Of a stretch of 64,000 bases of DNA, positions 48,700-63,696 are shown in pieces. Made by a program: the position numbers and the translations under genes. The notes under the pieces were generated by a model, which made no database searches, was not told the origin of the DNA, and saw only the letters and a program-made list of their open reading frames with translations. The number at the start of each line of letters is the position of its first letter. Position 1 is the first letter of the stretch. This DNA comes from Physella acuta. Lineage: Eukaryota; Mollusca; Gastropoda; Physidae. The stretch lies in assembly GCF_028476545.1 (NCBI RefSeq), contig NW_026732717.1:62001-126000 (forward strand), in the 5' to 3' direction.

Positions 48700-49230
48700 G
48701 AGGATTCATAACATTAAATATGTGGTCATTTTTACTTTCTCGTATACGGAGTATAGAAGAAGTATTGTAATCATGCAACAAAATCGAAATCGAGAATTTC
48801 ACAAATCTCAACGTTTTAGAGCTCCTTGATTTGGAAAAACTTAATTTTGCAATCTTGTCTTTATGTGTGTCTATGTGTCTGTAAACACGATAGCGAGTAC
48901 AGTTACAGCTCGGTTGATGAAATTTCATATATAAGTATTATATCAAATTTGTAGTTGTGGATCAACTTTTCAGCAATTTCCGGTAACCGGAAGTGGAATT
49001 TATTCTACTTTCAGTTTTTCAAAAGCCTATAACTTGAGTACTGTTTCAGATAGATAAATGAAACTTCATACATAAGTAAAGGATCTAATTATCTTTTTTC
49101 TATTAAATTTTGAGTAATTTCCGATGACCGGAAGTAGTACATTACGCTATTTCCGATGTCTCAAAAAACACATGAATTTATAAAGTACTAATGTTCCGCA
49201 ATATTATACACGCATTGTTTGCAGTTTAGT
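48700..49230 (+). repeat. interspersed repeat (ACCGG family), longest plus-strand copy
   Basis: Runs from GTATACGGAGTATAG through TTTTGCAATCTTGTCTTTAT, AACACGATAGCGAGTAC, CCGGTAACCGGAAGTGG and GATGACCGGAAGTAG. Its reverse complement is recognisable at 61,790-62,450. Confidence 0.75.
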
Positions 49231-49358
49231 TGGTGCGCAATTCTTTTTTCTACTATATTCTATTCTATATTAAAAAGTTTAAGTATGTAAAAATTGATTA
49301 AAAAACATGTCTATACCCCGAGTTGGCATCCCCCGTATATAAGAATATTCGAAAAAGT

Positions 49359-49815
49359 GGTGCCCTGTCAAAACGGCCCGGGACAAATCGGCCCCGTCAA
49401 AACGGCCCCGTTAATACGACCCCGTCAAATCGACTCCCGACGAACCGACCCCGTCAAAATAGCCCCGTCAAAAGGGCCCCGACTTATTGGCTCCCGTCAA
49501 ATGGGCTCCCGTCATATTGACTTGCGACATATAGGCTCCCGACAAATGGGCTCCCGATATTTAGGCTCCCGACAAATGGACTCCCGACATATTAACCCCT
49601 GACAAATAGGCTCAGGACATATTGGCTCCCGACAAAGCGGCTCCCGACATATTGGCTCCCGACATAAGGGCTCAAGACAAATGGGCTCCCGGCAAATGGG
49701 CTCACGACATTTTGGCTACCGACAAATGGGCTCCCGACATATTGGCTCCCGGCAATTGGGCTCCCGACATATTGGCTTTTGACTAATTGACTCCCGACAT
49801 ATTGGCTCCAGAAAA
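49359..49815 (+). repeat. left inverted arm of the foldback element
   Basis: About 450 bp of CCCGTCAAAACGG then GGCTCCCGACATATTGGCTC units, roughly 15 bp per half-unit. Confidence 0.92.
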
Positions 49816-50094
49816 ATGAATGATATGACCACTATTGGCATAAAAGTAACCATTGTGTCCTACCTCCAATACCACCACAACCTCTTTTTAATGCCCGAAT
49901 GAAATTATTTTTTCATGAACCAACATTAATTCACAAACAAATCGAGCCCTTAACAGCTAAATTCCACTAATTCTAAAGTTTTGATAATGTTTAATTTACA
50001 ACAGAAAAGATCTGTTGCTTAAAAGCGAGCACAGAGGTGTAAATGTATGATATACATGATGTTAACATGATAACAGCATTTTGTTTTGATAACC
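49816..50094. other. foldback core, left part, nothing recognised
   Basis: AT-rich, no repeat structure and no recognisable domain. Confidence 0.45.
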
Positions 50095-50102
50095 TACAAG
50101 CA

Positions 50103-50364
50103 CAGTGGCGTAGCGAGGTTGGGTGTCACCCGGTGCGGCACTTAATGGTGTCCCCCCCCCCCCCCCAGAGGCGTTGCGACCCTTCCCGGGGACAAACTTT
50201 CAAGTTTTCGATTTGCAACCCCCCCCCCCCCCCAAACTTTCGATTTGCACCCCCACCCCCTCAACTTTTTCTCTATATATTTTGCTATTTTTTGCCTTGG
50301 TGTCACCCCCCTAAATGGTGTCACCCGGTGCGGTCCGCACCCCCCCCCCCTCGCTACGCCCCTG
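50103..50364 (+). mobile_element. hAT-A miniature element in the foldback core
   Basis: CAGTGGCGTAGCGAGG ... CCTCGCTACGCCCCTG with 8-bp duplication TACAAGCA (50095-50102 and 50365-50372). 262 bp. Confidence 0.96.
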
Positions 50365-50489
50365 TACAAGCATATTGCAGTTAGGAAGGTACAGCGTGGA
50401 CCCTTCTCCCCACACAATGAGTTGGAACAGCCTATAACCGACTCAATTATGGATGTCATAGATAGATGACCCTTAAATTAAAACATACT

Positions 50490-51240
50490 TCCTTCCTTCC
50501 TTATACGGAAACCGGCTCAGAAGGTTGACTTCCATCAGCCAGGCAGGCCTCAGTGTAGCAAACTCCGACCACAAGAGTTCCCCACACATCGGTCGCTACT
50601 TCCGTGGGCTCTCACCGGGCTTTCCTTCCCCACCCACCAGTCGCGGGACGTCGTCCCACCGCCTGGTACCCAGCTTGATCGTGGGGGGCATTCCGCCAGA
50701 TCAAAACCCTCTAGCTGCTGTTATCTGCCACTGGCCATTCCGCACCCACTAGGGGGGTCATGAGCTTGGTCCGACTAGTGGCACACATCCGAAACCACGT
50801 AAAGGCCGCAGCTTAAAGTCAAGACATCTGGTTAGGGTCGAGAGCAAAACCCTTCTTGGTTCCCGGCAGTCTTGCACCTCTCCTCCCCCACGCTATTTAG
50901 AGCAAGCAACGGAGATTCGCCCGTCTAATGCGGACAAATCTCCTGGCTCGCTCATGTAGGGGTCTTGGGAGTCCGACGTACCAGGCTCTTCGGAGCCCGT
51001 CCTACGAAAGTCCTACAGCGGCTCCTTCCGTAGGTCTCGGGCGTACAGATTAAAGGCCCTAGCTACCGCTAGCTCCCCGGGTAAAAACCCGGGTCCCCTT
51101 CCGCGACCACGAGGAGGTCGTAGCTTCAGGTCGAAACATCTGCCGTAGGGCCATAAAAACCCCTTTCGTTCCCAGTCCCTGTTCATCCACTCCAGCCCAC
51201 ATGGCTGCGGGGAGTCCGAGGGCACCAGGCTGCGCGGAAT
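50490..51240 (-). mobile_element. GC-rich retroposon-like insertion with dimeric body
   Basis: Flanked by the 12-bp direct repeat TTAAAACATACT (50,478-50,489 and 51,241-51,252). On the minus strand it ends in a (GGAA)3-type simple tail next to the duplication, the layout of a non-LTR-mobilised sequence. Two head-to-tail related blocks lie at about 50,788-51,000 and 51,099-51,238: TCCG-ACCACG ... GGTCGTAGCTTCAGGTCGAA, AACCC ... TTCCC, GGGAGTCCGA ... ACCAGGCT. It is far richer in G+C than its surroundings. No reverse transcriptase domain seen; family not recognised. Confidence 0.72.
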
Positions 51241-51303
51241 TTAAAACATACTATATTTTATAATAGATAAACTAATATAAAAATAAGGTCTGCCGAACAA
51301 GAG

Positions 51304-51444
51304 ATGCATACGTTGTATTACATAAGAGTGTTGGATAAGCTAACTCTAAAGAATATTGATGAAGGGGTCCCACTGGCAGATGTCATATTCAACGAGACCG
51401 CTTTGCCGGGAGACTTAGTCTCTACAGAAACGGTATTGTCAGTG
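51304..51444 (+). other. short open stretch in the foldback core, function unknown
   Basis: An ATG-started frame runs 47 codons (MHTLYYIRVLDKLTLKNIDE ... NETALPGDLVSTETVLSV) until the hAT-B insertion. The composition looks protein-like, unlike the repeat frames around it, but no family is recognised. It could be a remnant of the element's own gene, a captured host exon or chance. Confidence 0.25.
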
Positions 51445-52518
<1,074 letters not shown>

Positions 52519-52526
52519 TGTCAGTG

Positions 52527-52975
52527 GTCCTTTTGTCTGGAGCCAAATTGACAGGAGCCTTTTTGTCGGGAGCCAAAATGACGCTAGCCTATTTGTCGGG
52601 AGTCGTAATGACGGGGGCCGTTTTGTGGAGAAACTAAATGGCGGGAGCCTATTTGTCGGGAGTCGTAATGACGGGGGCCGTTTTGTGGAAAAAACTAAAT
52701 GACGGGAGACTATATGTCGGGAGCCAAAATGACGGGAGCCTATTTGTCAGGAGCCTTATTGACTGGAGCCCTTTTGTCGGGAGCCTATATAACGGGAGCC
52801 TATTTGTCGGTAGCCTAAATGACGGGAGCCTATTTGTCGGGAGCCTATATGACGGGGTCCATATGTCGCTGGCCCTTTTGACGGGGCCGATTTGACGGGG
52901 TCGTTTTGACGGGGTCGTTTTGTCGGGGTCGTTTTGACGGGGCCGTTTCGTCATTGGCCGAATTGACGCCGCACG
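52527..52975 (-). repeat. right inverted arm of the foldback element
   Basis: Units TGTCGGGAGCCAAAATGACG and, nearer the tip, TTTGACGGGGTCG: the reverse complements of the left-arm units in the same order. Confidence 0.92.
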
Positions 52976-53225
52976 GAAAAAGTTTACCAAAGATTATTCC
53001 CGCTTTTTTAGTATTACATGATATCAATAAGTGGCTAATCAACATTGAAATTTGAAATGGCCAAATTCTTTTTCACTGTCTAAAGGAGATACCGTTTTTT
53101 AAGCAACGGATGGTTTTATGAAGTTTGTACAGCTGTAAGCGACGCTGGTTGATCGTGTTTGTATTGTTTACAATACACTAGTGGTGGCATTGAGTGTCAT
53201 CATCGTTGTTGTATGCTTGTTTTGT

Positions 53226-53386
53226 TATAGACACCATTTGCGGGAGTGTAGACACCATTTGCTGGGTGTGTAGACACCACTTGCTAGGTGTGTATCCCCA
53301 ATTTGCTGGGGTGTGTAGACACCATTTGCTGGGGTGTGTAGACACCATTTGCTGGGTGTAGACACCATTAGCTGAAGTGTATGCGA
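53226..53386. repeat. 23-bp minisatellite, ~7 copies (copy 2)
   Basis: Counterpart of 31,178-31,390, here preceded by about 240 bp not found in copy 1. Confidence 0.92.
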
Positions 53387-54227
53387 CATTTGTTGTTGTT
53401 AGCTGGATACTTGCCGCCACTGTGTTTCAGTCAGCCCAAATATAATGTTATCACATTGATCTATGTTGTTCTACAGCGGCTGGTTCATTAATATTACATC
53501 TTACATGTAATGCTAATACAACACAGAAAACATTTCAACACGCTCCAAATGTGGAGATAACCAGAAAATAGGGAGAAGAAACAAATGAAATAAGTCTGGC
53601 TACTGTTAATTCCCTAATGCTACTCAATGTCACGCCCCTACCCCACAACCCCCCCCCCCCCCCCCCCCACTTTGTCACCTCACTTAAATTGTGGGCTGGG
53701 CATTTGAATGACATTTACGGCACCAATACATTTAACTAAAAAATTGGGAAACAAGAAAAATCATTGAAACTTTGGAGCAATAGAATACATTTAATCGTTT
53801 GGATAAATTGTTTTAGTAAATACTTTTCGCGTGACAAACAGATTTTATCCTTGAAGTTTTTTTTTACTAATTACTCGCACATGCCTAATACCTGCATGTA
53901 TTTACATTCAGTCACAAGATGGCGCCTTTGATGCCGTGCGATTCAATTACATTGGCTATAATTCACGGACTAGGGTGTGTGATGGATGAAACGCCTTGAA
54001 TTATGGCCGTAGTTTAAGCTCGAGCTAATTGCTACAATTCCTGAGCTAATCATTGATATCACTGCTGTTAGACATCAAACACATGAGGGTGACGTTGATA
54101 AATCTGTAGAATTACAAGAAATATTTCTTGTAGAATTACAAGAAATATTTCTTACATCGCGTGCATGGCAGATTTTAGAACGCTCGGTGAATGTGTTTGA
54201 TTTGGGCGTTGCGTGTCATTGGGATTA
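53387..54227. other. spacer of copy 2, nothing recognised
   Basis: Close match to 31,391-32,276, with a long C-run at about 53,650-53,668. Confidence 0.5.
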
Positions 54228-54448
54228 TGTGGTAGGAGATTGTACTTGGTGGTAAATGGTGTTAAATGGTGATACATTGTACTTAGTGGTAAATGTGGTA
54301 CGTTGTGGTAAATGGTGGTACATTGTGGTAAAATGTGGTACATTGTGGTTAATGGTGGTAAATAATGATACTACACTGTGGTAAATGGTGGTAAATAATG
54401 GTACCTTGTGGTAAATGGTGGTACATTGATGTTAGTAGTAAAGGGTGG
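54228..54448. repeat. GGTACATTGTGGTAAATGGT minisatellite (copy 2)
   Basis: Shorter counterpart of 32,277-32,620. Confidence 0.9.
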
Positions 54449-54728
54449 TCGCTTTGCTCCTGGCGCTATTTTTAACTGGAACCTACAATATCAGGAAAGT
54501 GGTCAGAATATATGTTTTTGTATATGAGTTATTTTTTAATTAGTTATTCATATTAGCCTACATTTGAGGTTTTCAAAGTGCATTTAATCTCATTTTAAAA
54601 ACTCGAATAGTCATCTAAAAGATGTTGGCCTATACTTCTATTGTTTTGACATTCGTAGAGCCTCAAATAATAATCCTTTTCACATCGTCATTGTATCTTT
54701 CTTCATTGCAACTATTTAACAACACAAT

Positions 54729-55217
54729 GAGACAGACCCTATGTACACAAAGAGAGAGCCTGATTCCACTATAGAACAGCTTCTATGTCCACTATAGAAC
54801 AGCTTCTATGTCCACTATAGAACAGCCCTAATTCCACTATAGAACAGCCTGTATGTCCACTATAGAACAGCTTCTATGTCCACTATAGAACAGCTTCTAT
54901 GTCCACTATAGAACAGCTTCTATGTCCACTATAGAACAGCCCCTATGTCCACTATAGAACAGCATGTATGTCCACTATAGAACAACCTGTATGTCCACTA
55001 TAGAACAGCCTGTATGTCCACTATAGAACAGCTTCTATGTCCACTATAGAACAGCTTCTATGTCCACTATAGAACAGCTTCTATGTCCACTATAGAACAG
55101 CTTGTATGTCCATTATAAGACAGACCCTATGTCCACAAAGAGAGAGCCTGATGTCCACTATAAGACAGACCCTATGTCCACTATAAGACAGCTTCTATGT
55201 CCACTATAGAACAGCCT
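54729..55217. repeat. 23-bp minisatellite, ~20 copies (copy 2)
   Basis: Units TGTCCACTATAGAACAGCTT then CTA. About three times longer than in copy 1 and homogenised for TAGAACAG rather than TAAGACAG. Confidence 0.94.
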
Positions 55218-55657
55218 GTAGATCTCTGGCACTAAACTTGCCGTGCTGTCGAGCAGGGCTGTATCAGATGGAGACGTGTGGGTGTGGCCTCAGCCCCGGG
55301 CAACTGTCACGTGTCAGTGATGACGCACAGTTCCTGCCCTCTAGCGGTGGCTCCTGACGTCACAGTTCCAGCCCTCTAGCGGTGGCTCCTGACGTTCTGG
55401 AACAACAATTTTCTGGTAACGTTTTTGTCCTCAACTGACCTTAACCGACCTGACGTGTACTGAGATGACCCTGCACTGAGATGACCCTGCACTGACATGA
55501 CCCTGCACTAGACGTGAGCAAACATTCAATCAAGCAGCCACAGGACGTCCAGATAACACGATTTTAGCTTCACACTGGACTGGACGTCACACTATCAGGA
55601 ATTCTGACATTTCTCCCGGAGGGGGTAGGGTCGCTGTTGGACACTGGGCGTCACACT
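55218..55657. other. spacer of copy 2, nothing recognised
   Basis: Matches 33,094-33,482 with an extra ~40-bp tandem duplication (CAGTTCC-GCCCTCTAGCGGTGG) near 55,328-55,395. Confidence 0.5.
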
Positions 55658-56056
55658 AACACTAAATCAGTTGAACACTAATCTCACACTAACACTAATC
55701 CCACACTAACACTAATCCCACACTAACACTAATCTCACACTAACACTAATCTCACACTAACACGAATCTCACACTAACACTAATCTCACACTAATCTCAG
55801 ACTAACACTAATCTCACACTAATCTCAGACAAACACTAATCTCACACTAACACGAATCTCACACTAACACTAATCTCACACTAACACGAATCTCACACTA
55901 ACACTAATCTCACACTGATCTCAGACTAACACTAATCTCACACTAATCTCAGACTAACACTAATCTCACACTAATCTCAGACTAACCCTAATCTCAGAGT
56001 AACACTAATCTCATACTAACACTAATCTCACACTAACACTAATCTCACACTAACAC
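55658..56056. repeat. 17-bp minisatellite, ~23 copies (copy 2)
   Basis: Counterpart of the 1.3-kb array at 33,483. Confidence 0.95.
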
Positions 56057-56189
56057 CGAAAACAATTAATTGTTTTAAACATTTCTCATCGCGCTTATTG
56101 GTACCGTTTTCTTAATTGCCCAATTTCTCATCAGCAATCCATTTCTCATCAGCAATCCACATTGCTTTATCATTTTTTTTTAAATTGCG

Positions 56190-56192
<3 letters not shown>

Positions 56193-56223
<31 letters not shown>

Positions 56224-56318
56224 GACTGACATAGACTGACATAGACTGACATAGACTGACATAGACTGACATAGACTGACATAGACTGACATAGACTGAC
56301 ATAGACTGACATAGACTT
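56193..56318. repeat. T30 run followed by ~9-10 copies of a 10-bp unit (copy 2)
   Basis: Thirty T from 56,193 to 56,222, then GACTGACATA repeats to 56,318. Copy 1 has ten T and about seven units. Confidence 0.95.
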
Positions 56319-57110
56319 AATATTTACAACCGACCAAAATGTTCGAAGTGTTTTTGACACGTAGTTCTTCTCAAGTACTGCGTGCATCACAATGCCAGTA
56401 CTGTAGTATATCAAATGACACTCTTCCTGACTAAAAACAGTTTAATTTCATTCAGCTTCTTTTAGCGACTAAGAAATGGACATTTACCTTTATTGTAAGT
56501 GCAGACGTCAGTTAATGAACAACTAGAGACAAAAGCTGGTGTTTCACTATAGCATCGAACTGACTTCTCTCGATCACAGATATTCAACTTTCTTTTTTCT
56601 AGTTGTAAATGTTGAACCCAGAAAACTAAATCTTAACGATCTAGCGAGAGATTTTGCTAAACAATGTCATTCAACTCTACATTTCTATAGGTAACAAACA
56701 TTGTATCAACTTAGCATTTAACTGACATCCCAGTGTCCTACTAACTACCTGTATCAGGCGTGGACACCTTTTAGACTGACTTCTGTAACAAGCTGACATG
56801 TTGTTTACGTGGACACCTCTCATAAACTGACTCTTGTAACAAGCTGACATGTTGTTTACGTGGACACCTCACATAGACTGACTCTCCTAAACCCACGACT
56901 CAGCCTACACAAATAAAATATGGACTCCCCTCTTGACCTGAAGGAAAACGATATAACACATCTGACAAAACTCACGAAAACAATACCTGCTATTACATGG
57001 GAATAGGCCGATGTGGTACCAGAGATCTTTAATCATCGAGTCTTGGAGGCTAAACTAACACCACAACAATCACAAATAGCCGAGAAGTGATGGTGTATTG
57101 ATGATCTGTT
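56319..57110. other. spacer of copy 2, nothing recognised
   Basis: Matches about 35,034-35,770, with a ~50-bp local duplication (CAAGCTGACATGTTGTTTAC twice near 56,791-56,860). Confidence 0.45.
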
Positions 57111-57957
57111 TACATCTATACCAACAGTTTACCATACTTGTATTATTATATGTGTACATCTATACCAACAGTTTACCATACTTGTATTATTACGTGCGTA
57201 CATCTATCGTCAATTTACCATTCTTGAACTACTAGGCATGCTGCCCAGCTTTGCTTAGGCTTTCGAAAACATTGAGAATTTGAATGCTTAATTAATACGC
57301 CCATATAAGGCGCCGGTCAGTCGAGGTCAGTTTTGACCCCCTCATCGTAGACTTTTCGGCCAACCGGCCCCCGTGTTCTGTCGCCCCAAGACAAGATCCT
57401 GCCAAATTTGAAGCGCCTGCGGCGGCGGGAAGTGCCCTATCGGGCACCCGACAACTTGGCTTTATAGATCATCTAGAATCTCTAGATCTAGATGATCTAG
57501 AATATCTAGATCAATATCTAGATCTAGAATCTCTAGATCTAGAATCCAAATAGATAAAATAATTTTTTAAGTTTAGGCCGAGAAAATCGTATTGTATACA
57601 TTTCATAGCGTACATAGCTCTAAATCATATTTGAATGAAATAGTTCATTTCTTTTTATTCTAAACTCGGAAGATGACGTTATCAGTTTCGTGCTCTTTTT
57701 TTAGTGTAAACAATAAGCGACGTCATAGTTAAATGTGTTCTTGTCCCAAGTTTATACACTTTTCCGGTTGCATAAAGAATACTGTTTCTCTACATTCGAA
57801 TACGCCTTTATTTTTTTATTTTTCTTCTTTAAATAAAATTGTGGTTATACATTTAAAACATCTAAGATATTATTTTCAACAAAAGTCCGTATAAAGGTAT
57901 CCATATATCGCTGCCGATTCTGACGTGATGTCCGGCGAAAATATTTTGCGGACAGAC

Positions 57958-57990
<33 letters not shown>

Positions 57991-58075
57991 AGAGCGCACA
58001 TGGCCTTTTATATATTAGGATTATATGTGTACATCTATACCAACAGTTTACCATACTTGTATTATTACGAGCGTA
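57111..58075. repeat. ~50-bp tandem repeat split by the Helitron
   Basis: Blocks with ACATCTATACCAACAGTTTA then CCATACTTGTATTATTA occur at about 57,113 and 57,166, partly at 57,210, and resume at 58,030. Copy 1 has a single block near 35,775. Confidence 0.85.
57232..58020 (-). mobile_element. nonautonomous Helitron
   Basis: On the minus strand the 5' end is TCCTAATATATAAAAGG and the 3' end is CTAG. Seven bases before the CTAG lies an 18-nt hairpin (plus-strand GCCCAGCTTTGCTTAGGC, 57,243-57,260; about 7 bp of stem). The insertion is between A and T with no target duplication. Joining the flanks exactly restores the local tandem unit (...CTTGAACTA|TTATATGTG..., compare CTTGTATTATTATATGTG). Interior: (GA)n near 57,957-57,990 and TCTAGATCTAGAATC repeats near 57,465-57,550. 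No Rep/helicase coding. Confidence 0.9.
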
Positions 58076-58103
58076 CACCTATGTTGTCATACTTGAATTA
58101 TTA

Positions 58104-58257
58104 CTTGTGTACATCTATATATTATTACTTGTGTGCATTTATAGATGAAATACATCAGATTCTCTGTAAATCAATAGATGAAATACCTCAGATTTCCGTA
58201 AAATCTGTGGTATTTCATCTATTGAGGTACAGATGCAATAATATATAGATGCACACA
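58104..58257. repeat. imperfect palindrome (copy 2)
   Basis: Counterpart of 35,844-35,990, with the inner hairpin TCAATAGATGAAATACC intact and a partial extra copy of the ATAGATGAAATAC arm at about 58,141-58,155. Confidence 0.88.
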
Positions 58258-59602
<1,345 letters not shown>

Positions 59603-59819
59603 TCTAGTATGTTAATGGCAATCAGTGGCTCTGTTAAAGTAGTATCAGGACGATCCGAATGCTAGAATTATTTTATATCTAAGGTTAAAGCTTTTCACGT
59701 AATGAAACCAATCACATTCTCATTTCTCATATTCCCCTCAAGTTAAAGTGCAAAGCACTTGGAGTAAATAGTAAACACGACCTTTGACCCGACGGTCCAT
59801 AGGACCGGGGAGTAGTGTC

Positions 59820-60360
59820 TCAGAGTTGTGTGGGTACAGTGTTGTGTGGACCCAGAGTTGTGTGGGTACAAAGTTGTGTGGGTACAGGCTTGTGTGGGTA
59901 CAGAGTTGTGTGGGTACAAAGTTGTGTGGGTACAGTGTTGTGTGGACCCAGAGTTGTGTGGGTACAGAGTTGTGTGGGTACAGTGTTGTGTGGACCCAGA
60001 GTTGTGTGGGTACAAAGTTGTGTGGGTACAAAGTTGTGTGGGTACAGAGTTGTGTGGGCCCAGAGTTGTGTGGACCCAGAGTTGTGTGGGTACAAAGTTG
60101 TGTGGGTACAAAGTTGTGTGGGTACAGAGTTGTGTGGGCCCAGAGTTGTGTGGGCCCAGAGTTGTGTGGGTACAAAGTTGTGTGGGTACAGAGTTGTGTG
60201 GGTACAGAATTGTGTGGGTACAGGGTTGTGTGGGTACAGAGTTGTGTGGGTACAGAGTTGTGTGGGTACAGAGTTGTGTGGGTACAGGGTTGTGTGGGTA
60301 CAGAGTTGTGTGGGTACAGAGTTGTGTGGGTACAGAGTTGTGTGGGTACATAGTCGTGTA
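59820..60360. repeat. minisatellite, 16-bp unit, ~34 copies
   Basis: Units TACAGAGTTGTGTGGG with TACAAAG, TACAGTG, TACAGGG and CCCAGAG variants. Open in several frames on both strands, up to 219 codons, purely because of the repeat. Confidence 0.96.
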
Positions 60361-61789
60361 GATGAACTGACTATAAGTTGTAATACATGTAGCAACTAGC
60401 ATTAGATGTAATATCTGTACTAAACATCATTAGATGTTCATCGTGCACCAAACATCAGAAAGTTATTTTAAACATCATTCAATGTCATACGATCAGCAAA
60501 CATCATTAACCCTATAACTACTACTTGCCCTTAAATTAACCCACCAAATAAGTCCCAGCTTACTTTGATAACCCACAGTGACAACAGTGTGAAAGGCCCA
60601 GTGGAAAAAGTACTTTTGTGTAAACCGTTTGGGTACTTTTTCCATCTCCCAAATTTACAAGTATGTTTTAATGGATGTAATCAAACATTAAGCAGTTCTT
60701 AAATCATTTAGATCAATAGTAACTCAAGTACATATTTCCCACTGTGGCCATCATAATATAGTCTGAATATCACTTTTCATGAAATCAACAACTGTTGACA
60801 ATATCCGCTACTGAAAATGTAATCAACTAGTCTAAAAACATAAACACAGTAACTAAGATAGTTTTGATGAACGTCTATTCTAAAGGATTTACCTTATCTC
60901 CTATCAACTCAGTTCATTAGACCTAAGCACAACAAAATGTCTTTTTTTTCTATGTGAATTGCAAGTTTCGCGTGTTTCTAAACGTAGCGTACTCAGGATA
61001 GAAACATTAGTAGGAGCGCTTGAGGAGAGCCATATCTTTTATTGCTCCGCTAATGTGGTTTATGTATAAACCCTATCTTTAAGATGAAACTATTTACCAA
61101 GGGAAATCACTCTAAGAACCGCCTGAACAAGTGGTATCATTCAAATTTATTCCAACTCCGCGAGAGAAGAGTTATCTAGCAGGGGGAGAACTCTGATGGT
61201 GACAAGGGGAAGAAACCATTGAAGTGACAAGGAATTGAGCGTCTTAGACGTATCTAACTTGGAGCTGTGTCTTGAGACGAATAAAGTACACCAGCCGTTA
61301 AGAGGGGCGGGGGGTGTGGAGTGGCTCTTATTCTTTCTACACGCCACACTCTGAGAGGAAGAAGGACATTACTCCTTATATGGAGGGATGTGTTTTCCAA
61401 TGGGAGTGTCCCACACTTCACTTGGAGAGCGTCGGTGTGGGACATTGAGATGTGTGTGAGCAGGCGATAGTGTCACGTGAGAGGTGACGTCACAGACGGT
61501 GTTTACCCATTCAGAGGCAAGCTATAAATATAATACTAAACTGACCGAGTTTCTCAAAACAAAACCAAAAGAAAAAGAAAAAGCGAGAGTAAGCGCCCCT
61601 AAGTATTGTTGTATGTTCTTATATAACAGTAGTGGTTGGAATGGCATTTCCAATGGAATTGAGCTATAGAAATGGTTGATAAGTTTGTGACAAAACCGCT
61701 CATTTAAGCAAGAAAATATATGAAGGCGAAAACTTCTTTGGATATTCTGATTATGGGAATTTGAAATAAATCCATAAAATACTGAAGGC
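60361..61789. other. spacer, nothing recognised
   Basis: The longest stretch without an array on this side. I see no domain, splice-flanked exon or transposon end; short frames at 61,147-61,445 and 61,484 are unremarkable. Confidence 0.4.
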
Positions 61790-62450
<661 letters not shown>

Positions 62451-62671
62451 TTCGATTAAATTTAGTAGATTTTGTTTAAAAATATTTCTTTTTCCGACCC
62501 GTTTTTCGTATGTTTATGTACTACATTGTGTCATGACATTTTGTTGTAATCGAATCATCTACGTAAATGAGTCCATGTTGCTCGAGAATCGATTACTGAT
62601 TTAATTACGTTAGGGAGCGATACGAATCTTCCAGGAAAGTCGTTCCACTTTCTGTCTGGTGTCATCTAGGT

Positions 62672-62795
62672 TTAGTCGTACATGGTGGCATGGTTAGGCG
62701 TACATGGTGTCATGGTTAGGCGTACATGGTGTCATGGTTAGGCGTACATGGTGGCATGGTTAGGCGTACATGATGTCATGGTTAGGCGTACATGG
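62672..62795. repeat. minisatellite, 22-bp unit, ~5.5 copies
   Basis: Units GGCGTACATGGTGTCATGGT then TA. Confidence 0.93.
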
Positions 62796-63018
62796 TGGGG
62801 TTAACTAGAGCGTGACATTTTTGGTTGACACCCCAAATGGTGGCAGACATCTTTATTTGACATTTATGACAGACATCTAAGTGAGTCGAGCATCCCTAAT
62901 GGTGACCGACATCTTTGCTTGTATGACATCCGGAATGACACCGATCTTTATCTGTCATCTCACTAATTGATCCAGTCAAACTTTACCGTAAGACTTGAAT
63001 TGTGAGAGTACAGATATC

Positions 63019-63276
63019 CAGGGGCGTAGCGAGGGGGGTGCGGACCGCACCGGGTGACACCATTTAGGGGGGTGGGTGACACCAAGGCAAAAAAAAAGCA
63101 AAATATATAGACAAAAACTTGAGGAGGGGGGGGTGCAAATCGAAAGTTTGAAGGGGGGGGGGGGGGTGCAAATCGAAAACTTGAAAGTTTGTCCCCGGGA
63201 AGGGTCACTACGCCTCTGGGGGGGGTGACACCATTAAGTGCCGCACCGGGTGACACCCGACCTCGCTACGCCACTG
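63019..63276 (-). mobile_element. hAT-A miniature element, right-hand copy
   Basis: CAGGGGCGTAGCGAGG ... CCTCGCTACGCCACTG with 8-bp duplication CAGATATC (63011-63018 and 63277-63284). 258 bp, reverse orientation relative to the 50,103 copy. Confidence 0.96.
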
Positions 63277-63590
63277 CAGATATCAACAACATTATTAAGT
63301 CATTTTATAACATATATCACCAGCATTATCTAGCCATTATACCACAGATTCATTTTTTAAACAATACAGAAAGTAACAACGCTTTGTTTTTTCGTACGAA
63401 ATAATTGTTTTAAAAAAAAACGTATAACGCTGTCTTGTAAAAGCAAGACATATCTCGAAGAATCTAGCCTCTGATCATTTAAGTGGGTTCTTATTTATAT
63501 ATAAAGATATATACATTAGTGGCATAATATAATTGGATTGCTAGCTACGTTACAAAGAAATTACAGCTTTGAAACATGATTTATGAAAAA
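63277..63590. other. spacer, nothing recognised
   Basis: AT-rich, no supported feature. Confidence 0.45.
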
Positions 63591-63696
63591 AATTAAGTTT
63601 GAAATTATCGGAGCAGATTATAAACAAAATTAAGTTTGAAATTATCGGAGCAGATTATAAACAAAATTAAGTTTGAATATATCGGAGCAGATTAAG
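63591..63696. repeat. 37-bp tandem repeat, ~3 copies
   Basis: Units AATTAAGTTTGAAATTATCG then GAGCAGATTATAAACAA starting at 63591, 63628 and 63665. Confidence 0.94.

Noticed and set aside
59743-60402. Long frames on both strands in the 16-bp array
   Set aside because: Repeat translation only; up to 219 codons open on both strands at once.
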